From positions 5,470,501 to 5,534,500 of the forward strand of contig NZ_CP081869.1 in the NCBI RefSeq assembly GCF_019797865.1: a stretch of 64,000 nucleotides of DNA, written 5' to 3'. Of the stretch, positions 19,364 through 27,089 are shown in pieces. Position numbers and translations under genes: made by a program. The stretch comes from Chenggangzhangella methanolivorans. Lineage in GTDB: Bacteria; Pseudomonadota; Alphaproteobacteria; Rhizobiales; Methylopilaceae. Every line of letters begins with the position of its first letter. The first letter of the stretch is position 1. Below the pieces are notes generated by a model, which was not told the origin of the DNA, did no database searches, and saw nothing but the letters and a program-made list of their open reading frames with translations.

Positions 19364-20149
19364 TTACGAGGCGGGCTTCCAAGCGATGTCGGTCGCCTCG
19401 GCCGCGCCCTCGATCGCGCCGGCCTTCTTGGTCGCGCCACTGGTGAGGTCGACGGAGTAGAGCTCGCCGCCGGTCAGCAGCCAGCCGGCGTTCTTGCCGT
19501 CGGCGCCGGACGAGATCTCGAAGGCGGCCGGACCAGAGATCTTCACGCCGATCTTGCCGATCGCGTTCAGCACGCCGTCGTTCGGCGGAGCCTGCTTCAC
19601 GAGCGCCGGGATGGTGGCGTCGATGTTGAAGAGCTCCGTCTTCTCCGCCTTCTTGCCCACGACCGAGTTGGTGTAGGCGCCCGCCACCACGTTCGGCTTC
19701 TCGCCCTTGTGCATGTCGGTCTCGGCGAACTTGTGGGAGCCGTCGACCGTCGCCTTGCCGTCGTCGACGTTGACGCGGAGGCTCACGCCGCCGTCGGTCA
19801 TGATGCGCAGGCGGTCGGCCATCGGGTTGAAGTCCACGGTCACCTTGGCGCCGGCGGGGATCTTCTCCGACAGCGTGCTCTTCTTGGTGGCGGCTCCGGA
19901 CGTGGCGTCGATCGTGACGATGTCGCCGCCGGCGGTGACGCCGTAGAGCATGCCGTCGGCGGGACGCACGTCGATGCCGACGACGTCGGACGCGCCGGTG
20001 ATGTCGGCCTTCGAGACGACCTTGAGGCTGTCCGGATCGACGACCGCAAGGGACTTGCCGCCGACGAGCGCGATGATCTGGGCCGAGGCCGGGGCCGCGA
20101 AGCCCAGGGTGGCGGCGGCGAGCAAGAGCGCGCGAAGCGATGAGGTCAT
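19364..20149 (-). CDS. DUF4394 domain-containing secreted protein
   Basis: The 261-residue protein has a signal peptide (MTSSLRALLLAAATLGFAAP, cleaved near ASA-QI) and then a DUF4394 beta-propeller-like domain: LVGGKSLAVVDPDSLKVV, VGIDVRPADGMLYGVTAGGD, FNPMADRLRIMTDGGVSLRV. DUF4394 genes often sit beside an ECF sigma factor with its anti-sigma factor, as here, divergently across 208 bp. The function is unknown; export to the periplasm is predicted. AAGGAGATC lies directly before the ATG. Confidence 0.9.
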   Translation of the reverse strand: MTSSLRALLLAAATLGFAAPASAQIIALVGGKSLAVVDPDSLKVVSKADITGASDVVGIDVRPADGMLYGVTAGGDIVTIDATSGAATKKSTLSEKIPAGAKVTVDFNPMADRLRIMTDGGVSLRVNVDDGKATVDGSHKFAETDMHKGEKPNVVAGAYTNSVVGKKAEKTELFNIDATIPALVKQAPPNDGVLNAIGKIGVKISGPAAFEISSGADGKNAGWLLTGGELYSVDLTSGATKKAGAIEGAAEATDIAWKPAS

Positions 20150-20199
20150 GACGATCTCCTTGTGTGAACGGCGCGCCGATTCCCCGACGCTGACGCCGC

Positions 20200-20226
20200 T
20201 ACACGGGAGCGACTGCGGATGGATGC
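20200..20226 (-). promoter_or_regulatory. Candidate ECF promoter for the DUF4394 gene
   Basis: GCATCC (20226-20221) and CGTGTA (20205-20200) are separated by 15 bases. A matching GCATCC-N14-CGGGTA lies on the plus strand of the same gap. Paired similar boxes pointing at a sigma gene and its neighbour suggest autoregulation. The spacing and sequence are read by eye, without a matrix. Confidence 0.35.
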
Positions 20227-20273
20227 AGTCTGTTTGATCCCATTTTGTTGATCGGCGATGCTCGCGCGCTCGT

Positions 20274-20299
20274 GCATCCGGAAGCCGGCTCGCCGGGTA
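20274..20299 (+). promoter_or_regulatory. Candidate ECF promoter for the sigma/anti-sigma pair
   Basis: GCATCC (20274-20279) is followed after 14 bases by CGGGTA (20294-20299). The boxes are 58 bases upstream of the sigma gene start and resemble those found divergently for DUF4394. Inferred only. Confidence 0.35.
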
Positions 20300-20357
20300 A
20301 GGTGCCCACGACCGCACGTCGATACCGGTTCGTGCATGCGTCCATAGCGTGAGAGCG

Positions 20358-20912
20358 ATGAGTCCTCCCCTGTCCGCATCCGAAGACCTGAACGCCGCCG
20401 CGCTCGCCGCCTGCGCGCAGGGAGATCGGTCCGCGCTGCGCGCCATCTACGATCGCGAAAGCCCGAAGCTGCTGGCCGTGGCGCTTCGGATCGTGCGCCG
20501 CCGCGACCTCGCCGAAGAGGTGCTGCAGGACGCCTTCGTCCAGATCTGGCGCAAGGCCGGCAGCTTCGATCCGGCGCTTGGAGCCGGCCGCGCGTGGATT
20601 TTCGCGATCGTGCGCAACCGCGCCCTCAACCAACTGCGCGACGATCGCCACGTGCCGGTCGAGGACGAGGCGCTGGAAGCCGCCGCCGCGCGCGACGGAG
20701 AAATCGACGACGCCTATGAGCGCCTCGCCGAGGCGAGCGCGCTGCGCCGCTGCCTCGGCCGACTTGAGCCCCAGCGCCGCCGCGCGGTGCTGCTCGCCTA
20801 TGTGCAGGGACTGACCCATGGCGAGATCGCCGGGCGGCTCGGGACCCCGCTCGGCACGGTGAAGGCCTGGATCCGCCGCTCGCTGCTCTCGCTTCGGGAG
20901 TGCATGTCGTGA
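20358..20912 (+). CDS. ECF-family RNA polymerase sigma factor
   Basis: The 184-residue protein has sigma region 2 (YDRESPKLLAVALRIVRRRD, then EVLQDAFVQIWRKAGSFDP) and region 4 (RRAVLLAYVQGLTHGEIAGR, then LGTPLGTVKAWIRRSLLSLR), with no region 1 or 3. It directs RNA polymerase to a small regulon held off by the anti-sigma factor encoded next. The ATG at 20358 is preferred to the GTG at 20349. Its stop overlaps the anti-sigma start (GTGA), so the two are made together. Confidence 0.93.
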   Translation: MSPPLSASEDLNAAALAACAQGDRSALRAIYDRESPKLLAVALRIVRRRDLAEEVLQDAFVQIWRKAGSFDPALGAGRAWIFAIVRNRALNQLRDDRHVPVEDEALEAAAARDGEIDDAYERLAEASALRRCLGRLEPQRRRAVLLAYVQGLTHGEIAGRLGTPLGTVKAWIRRSLLSLRECMS

Positions 20913-21625
20913 GCCCGGACGAGATCCGCGCCCTCGCTGGCGAATATGCGCTCGGCCTGATGGATCCGGTCGCGGCTCTCGACGTCGAGCGGCGCGCGGC
21001 GCGCGACCCGGTTCTCGCCGCAGCCGTCGCGGACTGGCGCGGCCGGCTCATCGAGCTCGACGACGCCGCCTCTCCTCAAGCGCCGTCCGACGGTCTGTGG
21101 GCGCGCATCGAGGCGGGCATCGAGACGCCCTCGCCCACCCCGGCGGCGGCTCTCGAGCGGAAGCCCTCGCTGTTCTCGCGCCTCTGGAGCGACGTCACAG
21201 CTCTGCGCGGAGCGGCGCTCGCAGGCGCGGCCGCAAGCGTCGCGCTAGCGATCCTCGCGGGCGCCGCCTATCGAGAGGCCCAGCGGACGCCGCAGGTCAT
21301 CGCCGTTCTGCTCACCTCCGACAACCGTCCCGGCGCGATCGTCGAGGTGTTCGCCGACGGCTCGTCCTATGTCGCGCCGCTCTCCGACGTCAGCGTGCCG
21401 TCCGACCGCATCATGCAGGTCTGGACCCTGCCCGACCGCGAAACCGGCCCGGTGTCGCTCGGCCTCCTCGCAGACGATGGCTCGGCGCGTCTTCAGCCGG
21501 TGTCGCTGCCTGCGCCGAAGCCGCAGCAGCTCTACGAGATCACGCTGGAACCCTCCGGCGGCTCGCCGACCGGCAAGCCCACCGGCCCGATCCTGTTCAA
21601 GGGATTTGCGGAACGGCCGAGGTGA
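20909..21625 (+). CDS. Anti-sigma factor (RskA-like)
   Basis: The 238-residue protein begins with a sigma-binding domain (LAGEYALGLMDPVAALDVER, then AVADWRGRLIELDD). A single transmembrane helix follows around residues 95-115 (GAALAGAAASVALAILAGAA), then a periplasmic anti-sigma-K C-terminal domain ending PILFKGFAERPR. It holds the ECF sigma factor at the membrane until an envelope signal leads to its release. Translational start is GTG at 20909, overlapping the sigma stop. Confidence 0.9.
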   Translation: MSPDEIRALAGEYALGLMDPVAALDVERRAARDPVLAAAVADWRGRLIELDDAASPQAPSDGLWARIEAGIETPSPTPAAALERKPSLFSRLWSDVTALRGAALAGAAASVALAILAGAAYREAQRTPQVIAVLLTSDNRPGAIVEVFADGSSYVAPLSDVSVPSDRIMQVWTLPDRETGPVSLGLLADDGSARLQPVSLPAPKPQQLYEITLEPSGGSPTGKPTGPILFKGFAERPR

Positions 21626-21648
21626 TCGGAGAGGCGCTCGATCCTCGC

Positions 21649-21745
21649 CGTCATGCCCGGCGAAGCCGGGTATCCACGACTTCGACGTAGAGCTTTACGA
21701 TCCCAGTAAGTGGTGGATGCCCGCGCTGCCGCGCGGGCACGACGG
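21649..21745. repeat. REP-like palindrome, family C
   Basis: CGTCATGCCCGG with CGAAGCCGGGTATCCACGAC on the left and a degenerate inverted copy (GTGGATGCCCGCG to GCACGACGG) on the right enclose about 30 bases. It matches better-preserved copies at 47692-47786 and 50115-50214. It lies 24 bp after the anti-sigma stop. Confidence 0.75.
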
Positions 21746-21861
21746 AGATGTCCACGCCAGACCCACTGCGGCGTCATTCGTTGCGGCGTGTTGGCCGACC
21801 GCCTTGTCTCCGCGCCTTCGCTGTCTAGCTTCGGAGCCAACGAAGCGAGGAGCGTCGCGTC

Positions 21862-22575
21862 ATGGCGGAAGCCGCCCAAAACCCCATCGACCTCTATTAC
21901 TGGCCGACACCGAACGGCTGGAAGATCACGATCGCGCTCGAGGAGCTCGGCCTGCCCTACCGGATCGTTCCCGTGAACATCGGCAAGGGGGACCAGTTCC
22001 AGCCCGACTTCCTGAAGATCTCGCCCAACAACAAGATGCCGGCGATCGTCGATCCCGACGGGCCGGGCGGCGAGCCCATCTCGATCTTCGAATCCGGCGC
22101 GATCCTGCAATATCTCGGCCGCAAGACCGGCAAGCTCTATCCCGCCGACGAGCGAGGCCGCACGGAAGTCGACGAGTGGCTGTTCTGGCAGATGGGCGGC
22201 TTCGGGCCGATGCTCGGCCAGGTGCATCATTTCCGGAACTACGCGCCCGAAAAGATCCCTTACGCGATCGACCGCTACGTGAACGAGGCGAACCGCCTCT
22301 ACGGCGTTCTGAACGACCGGCTCGAGGGGCGCGAGTACATCTGCGGCGACTATTCCATCGCCGACATCGCCTGCGTCGGCTGGGCCAAGCTCTGGGACAA
22401 GCAGGGCCAGGCGATCGAGGACATGCCGAACGTGAAGCGCTGGCTCGACGCGATGCTCGCCCGGCCCGCGGTCGCGCGCGGCCTGAAAGTGGAGGTGGAT
22501 CAGCCGAAGGCCGATCTCGCCAGCGACAAGGCCGCCCAGGCGGTGCTGTTCGGCCAGCGCGCCCGCCGCGCCTGA
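21862..22575 (+). CDS. Glutathione S-transferase, Nu-class (YghU/YfcG-like)
   Basis: The 237-residue protein has an N-terminal thioredoxin-fold GST domain (YYWPTPNGWKITIALEELGL, NNKMPAIVDPDGPGGEPI, FESGAILQYL) and a C-terminal helical domain with RLEGREYICGDYSIADIAC. The TPNGWK active-site region and the ISIFESGAI motif are typical of the disulfide-bond reductase Nu class. These cytosolic enzymes use glutathione to reduce disulfides and peroxides. It appears monocistronic. Confidence 0.92.
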   Translation: MAEAAQNPIDLYYWPTPNGWKITIALEELGLPYRIVPVNIGKGDQFQPDFLKISPNNKMPAIVDPDGPGGEPISIFESGAILQYLGRKTGKLYPADERGRTEVDEWLFWQMGGFGPMLGQVHHFRNYAPEKIPYAIDRYVNEANRLYGVLNDRLEGREYICGDYSIADIACVGWAKLWDKQGQAIEDMPNVKRWLDAMLARPAVARGLKVEVDQPKADLASDKAAQAVLFGQRARRA

Positions 22576-22692
22576 CGACGTTCGCCCCGGAACGTCCGCG
22601 ATCCGGCGGGCGTTCCGGCTCATGAAGGACGGGGGTTTCCCGTCCTCGCCGAATCCTCGCGCGGTCCGCGCGGTCCACCACAGGAGACTTTC

Positions 22693-22980
22693 ATGGCCGA
22701 CACGATCCCCGGCGACGACGCGCCCTCGACGCTCGACGCCGACATCGCCACGCTGAAGGACGACGTCGCGCGGCTCACCGACACGCTTCAGACGCTGCTC
22801 GCCGACAGCACGGCCGCCGCCCGCAACGCGGCCCGCGAGGGCGTCGACACCGCGAAAGAGACGGTGTCGAACGCCGCCGAGGACCTCAGCGAGACCATCG
22901 TCGAGAACCCGCTGACCTCGGTGCTGATCGCGCTCGGCGTCGGCTACGTGGTCGGCGCGCTCGGCCGGAGCCGCCGCTGA
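22693..22980 (+). CDS. DUF883/YqjD-ElaB-like inner-membrane protein
   Basis: The 95-residue protein has an amphipathic helical N-terminal region (IATLKDDVARLTDTLQTLLA and repeats of small residues) and one C-terminal transmembrane helix (NPLTSVLIALGVGYVVGALG) ending in basic residues. This layout is that of YqjD/ElaB ribosome-associated tail-anchored proteins. The stop overlaps the following gene's start (TGATG), so it forms a two-gene operon. Confidence 0.8.
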   Translation: MADTIPGDDAPSTLDADIATLKDDVARLTDTLQTLLADSTAAARNAAREGVDTAKETVSNAAEDLSETIVENPLTSVLIALGVGYVVGALGRSRR

Positions 22981-23474
22981 TGCTCCGCCTGCTGATGCAG
23001 GCGGGCCTGGGTTTCGCGACCTTCGACATCGGCCGCCGCATCGGCCGCATGAAGCGTCTCGCGGTCGCCTTCGCGATCGCGGGGCTCATCGGCCTGCTCG
23101 GCCTCGGCGCGCTGACGGCGGCGGGGATCATCTATCTCGAGCCTCGCCTCGGCGCCGCGGGCGCGGCGGCGGCGGTGGGCGCGGGCCTGCTGGTCGTTGC
23201 CGGACTGATCGCGCTGATCGGCAGCTGGAACCCGAGGCCCAAACGGCCGGCGCCGATCTTCGACCGCGTCCGCGCCGAAGTGGGGGCGGCCGGCGCGGCG
23301 TTTAGCGAGGCGCGCGCCGCGCGGCCCCGCCGCGCCGCGGCCATGAGAATGACAGCCGACGACGTGGCGGTCGACGACGCGCCTCCGCCACCGCCCGGCT
23401 CCAAGCGCAAGCGGGCGCTCAACATGGTGCTGATCGCGACCATCGCCGGCGTCGTCCTCGGACGCCGGCTCTGA
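22980..23474 (+). CDS. Membrane protein of unknown function (holin-superfamily-like)
   Basis: The 164-residue protein has two central transmembrane helices (FAIAGLIGLLGLGALTAAGI and AAAVGAGLLVVAGLIALIGS) between an N-terminal amphipathic region and a cytoplasmic Pro/basic stretch (APPPPPGSKRKR). A short hydrophobic C-terminus ends VVLGRRL. Translational coupling to the YqjD-like gene suggests joint function at the membrane, as with YqjD-YqjE pairs. I recognise no catalytic motif. Confidence 0.7.
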   Translation: MLRLLMQAGLGFATFDIGRRIGRMKRLAVAFAIAGLIGLLGLGALTAAGIIYLEPRLGAAGAAAAVGAGLLVVAGLIALIGSWNPRPKRPAPIFDRVRAEVGAAGAAFSEARAARPRRAAAMRMTADDVAVDDAPPPPPGSKRKRALNMVLIATIAGVVLGRRL

Positions 23475-23502
23475 TCGATCGGTCCACAAGCTCAGCGCCA
23501 AA

Positions 23503-23540
23503 CAAAAAGGCCCGCCGGTCTCCCGCGCGGGCCTTTCGTT
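23503..23540. terminator. Bidirectional rho-independent terminator
   Basis: AAAGGCCCGC (23506-23515) pairs with GCGGGCCTTT (23527-23536). A-rich bases precede it and TCGTTTG follows, so it works on both strands. It separates the plus-strand membrane operon from the convergent minus-strand gene at 23561. Confidence 0.85.
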
Positions 23541-23560
23541 TGTCTGACGGCCTCTGACCG

Positions 23561-23875
23561 TTACTGGTTCTGCGTGCCCGTCGCCTTCTTCGGGCTCGAA
23601 GCCTCCGGCGCGCCGCTCGAGCTCGCGGACGAGGCGTCAGGCCGCGACATGCCGCTGCCGGACGTGCTGCCCTGCGTCGGCGCGGCCTTCATGCTGGACG
23701 CCGCAGGCGCGCCGCCGGTCGTGCCGGTGGTCGCGTCGGGCCGCGCTTCGCCGCTGCCCGAGGTCGCGCCGCCGCGATTGGTGTTGGTGTCGTAGCCCGA
23801 CTGGGCGTTCGCGAGCGGCGCGAAGGTGACGGCCGCGAGCGCGCCCGAGAGAGCGATGGTCATGATCTTGCGCAT
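23561..23875 (-). CDS. Small secreted Ser/Ala/Gly-rich protein
   Basis: The 104-residue protein has a clear signal peptide (MRKIMTIALSGALAAVTFAP, cleavage near ANA-QS). The mature part is low-complexity, with three related SGxGxxRPDAxxxxxxGAPxAS units (around residues 40-62, 70-92). No catalytic motif is present. It is probably periplasmic and disordered. GGAAAGG lies 6-7 bases before the ATG at 23875, and the bidirectional terminator lies beyond its stop. Confidence 0.75.
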   Translation of the reverse strand: MRKIMTIALSGALAAVTFAPLANAQSGYDTNTNRGGATSGSGEARPDATTGTTGGAPAASSMKAAPTQGSTSGSGMSRPDASSASSSGAPEASSPKKATGTQNQ

Positions 23876-24483
23876 TGTCGTCCTTTCCTGACGCCCGCCG
23901 TGAAGACTTGAGCCCGGACGGCGAAGCGGGCTGGCCTCGACTGAAGCCATTCGGACACACAACGCCGCGGCGCCGCGCAAGCTCCCGAACGTTCTGCGAA
24001 AAAATATAATGTGAGGCCGGAACGAACTCTCCGCTTGCGCAGGAACAAACGAAGACGTCTCCAAGCGAAATCAGTCCGCTTCCAGACCTGCGTCTTGCAC
24101 ACAAGGCCGCCGAGCGCGCAGCCTTTGACGGTGAGCTGCGCGCCCTCTTCCGTCATGTAAGCCTTGTATGTGCGGCCGTCTTCCGGGTTGTAGATCTGTC
24201 CCTGCCATCCGTCGCCGCTCGGCTTCATGCCGCTCAGCACCGAGACGCCGACGATCGGGCGGGTCTGCTTGGCTGCGTCCGGATTGTTCCTGTCGACCTT
24301 GGGCTGGCCCTTCTCGTCGTTGGGCTCCTTCAGCGAGATGACGGTGGCGCAGAGGCCGGACCCGCAATCGGAGACCCGGACCTTGGCCTTCGGCGTCGTA
24401 TAGACCCCGGCGGGATCGGCGGACGCCGTTCCGACTCCGAGCGCGAGACAGAGCGCTGGCGCGATCGCGGCTGCGCGGATCAT
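23860..24483 (-). CDS. DUF2147 domain-containing secreted protein with probable artefactual C-terminus
   Basis: After a signal peptide (MIRAAAIAPALCLALGVGTA) the protein has a DUF2147 lipocalin-like domain: AGVYTTPKAKVRVSDCGSGL, IYNPEDGRTYKAYMT, LTVKGCALGGLVCKTQVWKR. Known members end within a few residues of the WKR motif. Here the frame instead runs on for about 70 residues of unconserved sequence and overlaps the next gene's start by 16 bp. A stop in the neighbouring frame at 24071-24073 suggests one base was gained or lost just after WKRTD. The real end is therefore probably about 24071. Confidence 0.8.
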   Translation of the reverse strand: MIRAAAIAPALCLALGVGTASADPAGVYTTPKAKVRVSDCGSGLCATVISLKEPNDEKGQPKVDRNNPDAAKQTRPIVGVSVLSGMKPSGDGWQGQIYNPEDGRTYKAYMTEEGAQLTVKGCALGGLVCKTQVWKRTDFAWRRLRLFLRKRRVRSGLTLYFFAERSGACAAPRRCVSEWLQSRPARFAVRAQVFTAGVRKGRQCARS

Positions 24484-24847
24484 GGCGGATCTCCCTTCAT
24501 GCGCCGGCTCTTGCGGCCGGCTGTCGGCCCCGAAGAGCCGTCGAAGAGGATCATGCTCCCGCTCCGGCCCGCAGGAAAGTCGCCGAAAGACGTCCCGCCT
24601 TCGCCGCACGTGGTTGACCGATGGTCAACGCGCCGACGCCGCCCTGTCGCGCCGTTCATCCAGGAGTCGTTGGCGCTCTCGGATTCCGACGGTAAACGGA
24701 GACCTAAATTTAGATCGCATTTTCATTTGATTCAATTTGCATTTATCTCGACTTTTAAGCGGATGGTAGCGCGCTCGACTGATTATCGTCTTCAGAACGC
24801 CGGCGCTGAACAAAGCCGACGCAAGACGAATTCAGGCAGGATCAAGC
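24484..24847. other. 364-bp divergent intergenic region
   Basis: This gap separates the DUF2147 gene (minus) and the Sel1-like gene (plus). The half from 24690 to 24780 is AT-rich for this genome and probably holds promoter elements for the plus-strand gene. I see no conserved open frame, no RNA gene and no clear palindrome in it. Confidence 0.5.
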
Positions 24848-25116
24848 ATGGCTCGTTTCGACATGTCTTCCGCTGAGTGCGGCGCGCTGGGCGCGGTCGC
24901 TTCCGGCGCGGTCTACCTCCAGCTCGGCCTCATGTACTCGATCGGGCGCAGCGTCCGGTCGACCGCGTCACGGCCCACAAGTGGTTCAACCTCGCGGCCC
25001 GCGAGGGCGTCGCGGACGCCGCCCGCATGCGCCGCGAGCTCTCGCTCGAGATGACCTCGGACGAGATCGCCGACGCCCAGCGCGCCGCCCGCCAGCACCT
25101 CGCGACGGCGCACTGA
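24848..25116 (+). CDS. Small Sel1-repeat protein (frameshifted)
   Basis: The frame starts MARFDMSSAECGALGAVASG and contains one Sel1-like (TPR-like) repeat, YLQLGLMYSIGRS, then after a break near 24950 PVDRVTAHKWFNLAAREGVA, and ends with EEIA-like MTSDEIADAQRAARQHLATA. This ~89-residue layout, one repeat followed by a helical tail, is common in Hyphomicrobiales. It is probably a small scaffold or interaction protein; the partner is unknown. Confidence 0.75.
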
Positions 25117-25219
25117 CGGCACCTCGGGCGGAAGGCGCAGAAAACCTGCGGACGCTCAGCGCTTTCGCAGCGCCCGCTTGTTGACCGCCCGCGGCCTCGC
25201 GTGTACCCTCTCGACCTCC

Positions 25220-25308
25220 GGAGACGTGGCCGAGAGGCTGAAGGCACTCGTTTGCTAAATGAGCAGACCTGGAAACGGGTCTCGAGGGTTCGAATCCCTC
25301 CGTCTCCG
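25220..25308 (+). tRNA. tRNA-Ser (anticodon GCT)
   Basis: GGAGACG (25220-25226) pairs with CGTCTCC (25301-25307). The anticodon loop TTTGCTAAA carries GCT, and a long variable arm typical of class II serine tRNA follows. The T loop is GGTTCGAATCC. The discriminator is G at 25308, with CCA encoded at 25309-25311. It reads AGC and AGT codons. Confidence 0.97.
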
Positions 25309-25450
25309 CCATTTTCCTTTTCAACGCATTGATTTCCTACGCGTTCCCGGAAGCCCGGGGTCAGGCGGTCGCCCGCCGACGCGTTTGCGATCCGCGGCGT
25401 CCGGCGAGAGGCCACTTGCCGGGTCGGCGAGCCGGTCTAAGTCCTTTGCC

Positions 25451-25792
25451 ATGCGCTTGGCTCTCGCACTTCTCGCCGTCTTCGTCGTTTGCGCCGTCCC
25501 CGCTCAGGCCGCGGAGGGCGATAAACGCACGTTCGACGCCGTCCAGCCGCCCGAGGGCGACGCCAACACCCCGCCCAGGGACGCCGACCGACAACAGTCC
25601 GGCGGCGCGCAGACGGCTCCGATGCCGAAGGACGCCATGCCCGTCGCGCCGCAGGTCTCGGACCCGAGAGAAGCCGGCGGAAACCAGGGGGTCAAACAGG
25701 CCCCCTCCCAACAGGCCGCGCCCGAGGGCGGCGGCGCGCAGCCCCAGAACGCAGCGCCGAACGCCGGCCCGCCCGCGCCCGCCGGTCCGTAA
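25451..25792 (+). CDS. Small secreted Pro/Ala/Gln-rich protein
   Basis: The 113-residue protein has a signal peptide (MRLALALLAVFVVCAVPAQA, cleaved before AEGDKR). The mature part is rich in Pro, Ala, Gly and Gln and lacks cysteine, so it is probably disordered in the periplasm. The ATG at 25451 starts the signal peptide; the frame is open further upstream but would begin inside the tRNA gene. Unknown function. Confidence 0.65.
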   Translation: MRLALALLAVFVVCAVPAQAAEGDKRTFDAVQPPEGDANTPPRDADRQQSGGAQTAPMPKDAMPVAPQVSDPREAGGNQGVKQAPSQQAAPEGGGAQPQNAAPNAGPPAPAGP

Positions 25793-25946
25793 AGGCACGC
25801 TTTCCCGATTCTGCCGCCGAGCGCTTCGTCCGCCCTCGCAGTGGCAGGGCGCGCGCTCCATCGCCGCGGCCGACGGTTATCGAAACGGTAAGCCCCGTCC
25901 CCCACATTGTTGAAAAGTGTTCGGGGTCTGGCGGCGGAGCAGCGTT

Positions 25947-26084
25947 ATGCGTACCGAAATCGACCTTCACGTGATGCAGGACATTGGCGCGATCATCCGC
26001 GCTGGGGCGCCGGCGATCGAACCTCTCAGCGCCGAACTCAAGGCCCTGCTCGAGGCGCTCCGGCGCGTGACGCCGCAGGGCTGA
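25947..26084 (+). CDS. Possible 45-residue protein
   Basis: The short frame reads MRTEIDLHVMQDIGAIIRAG and ends in an amphipathic helix (LSAELKALLEALRRVTPQG). GGAG lies 10 bases before the ATG. Codon use has strong third-position GC. It is too short for family recognition; a small regulatory or structural protein is possible. Confidence 0.4.
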   Translation: MRTEIDLHVMQDIGAIIRAGAPAIEPLSAELKALLEALRRVTPQG

Positions 26085-26325
26085 CGCGCAGCATTTTCCG
26101 GAGCAAGGCGGCCTTCGCGACGCTCAACCCGGCGGAGGCTGAGGAGAGACCGAACAGGAGCGCGAAGCCGAGGCTTTCAGCTTTTTTGAGGTGTAGCGAG
26201 CACAGCCCGTCTTCGACGGCTTTGTGAGAGCACTGAAATTTGCGAGGGGCCCAAACCTCCTCGCCGTGTCTGGGGTCGGAAACAAGCACGCGGCGCGTGA
26301 CGACCGCGATACAACGCTCTGGCAC
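26038..26325 (-). CDS. Hypothetical cysteine-containing small protein
   Basis: From a GTG at 26325 with GGGAGG six bases upstream, the frame reads VPERCIAVVTRRVLVSDPRH and then RKFQCSHKAVEDGLCSLHLK. The C-x9-C spacing and the HKAVEDGLC segment look like a folded small domain. It overlaps the 45-residue frame on the other strand at its 3' end. The region has lower GC than average. I do not recognise a family; it may be chance. Confidence 0.35.
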   Translation of the reverse strand: MPERCIAVVTRRVLVSDPRHGEEVWAPRKFQCSHKAVEDGLCSLHLKKAESLGFALLFGLSSASAGLSVAKAALLRKMLRVSPAASRAGAPRAGP

Positions 26326-26484
26326 AGCCACCTCCCGGCACTGCATAGCGGCGCACAGCTGCCCAAAGACTGTGCAAGGAAGTAGTATACAGCCTCTGTG
26401 ATCTGGCGTCCCAATATGAGACGTTCGATTTGATTGAGCGCAATCTATGTTCGCTCAGGCGCATCGTCGGCAGGCCGAGCGGCC
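26085..26484. other. 400-bp region of lowered GC
   Basis: Apart from the doubtful minus-strand frame (to 26325), this stretch has no supported gene. It is less GC-rich than the rest of the window and contains AT-rich bases around 26380-26450, probably promoter sequence. No repeat or RNA gene was recognised. Confidence 0.4.
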
Positions 26485-26724
26485 TTATCTGATCCCGGGC
26501 GCATCGACGACGTCAAAGCTTACGCTGACCAGGGTGACGCCGGACGGATCCGTGACGTCCATCCGCCATCTGTCGCCGAGACTGTTGATTCGTCCGGCGT
26601 CATGAAGCAATGCGCCGGCGTATCGGATCGCCTCCACTCTGGCGGATGCGAGATCGGGAAATTCGAGGTCGCCGTTATCTGAGATCTCGGCGCCGTCCAG
26701 AATCCTGAAGCGGTAAAGCGGCAT
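26485..26724 (-). CDS. DUF6894 family protein
   Basis: The 79-residue protein matches the short DUF6894 pattern: MPLYRFRILDGAEISDNGDL, then FPDLASARVEAIRYAGALL and a C-terminal strand pair VTDPSGVTLVSVSFDVVDAP. Such proteins are widespread in Hyphomicrobiales as small stand-alone genes of unknown function. The ATG at 26724 is preferred, since GAGGGGGG lies 6-8 bases upstream; the ATG at 26730 abuts it. Confidence 0.8.
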   Translation of the reverse strand: MPLYRFRILDGAEISDNGDLEFPDLASARVEAIRYAGALLHDAGRINSLGDRWRMDVTDPSGVTLVSVSFDVVDAPGIR

Positions 26725-27089
26725 GAGCATCCCCCCTCAGCTCGAGCGGGAGCGCGGCTTATGTCCTCAACGCGCCGACGCTCTGGGCATGGCCATTGTG
26801 GGCCGTCTACGTCTGCGCACGCTGAGTTGGATTGTTCCAGTTACAAATAAGCGCGACCAAGGCGGCGCGCTTGAGAGCTGAGTTGGTTTCTGAGGCGTCG
26901 GCGCAAAAACGCACAAACCTGGCGGCGAAAATCCGTTCCTCCCTCGGGCTCATATTGCGTCCGAGGCTTCGGATGGGCCGTCTACCTCCTGAAAGCGCGG
27001 AATTCTTCGGGCCGGAACCGACGCAAAGCCATCGGCCGGGACGACTTTTGGCGCTGGCCGTCGATCGAGGCGGGCGCTATGCGAAAGCC
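26725..27089. other. 365-bp intergenic region upstream of marR
   Basis: It separates DUF6894 (minus) and marR (plus). The frame from 26832 into marR is open but unconserved and lacks a ribosome site, so I treat it as non-coding. The phrase GGGCCGTCTAC occurs twice (around 26795 and 26972). Promoters of both neighbours are expected here. Confidence 0.4.

Noticed and set aside
25259..25450. Upstream extension of the secreted protein at 25451 to a start at 25259
   Set aside because: That start lies inside the tRNA-Ser gene, and the signal peptide clearly begins at 25451.
26832..27089. N-terminal extension of MarR from 26832
   Set aside because: The added 86 residues are unconserved, lack a ribosome site, and MarR proteins normally start near MTAPTDDQ.
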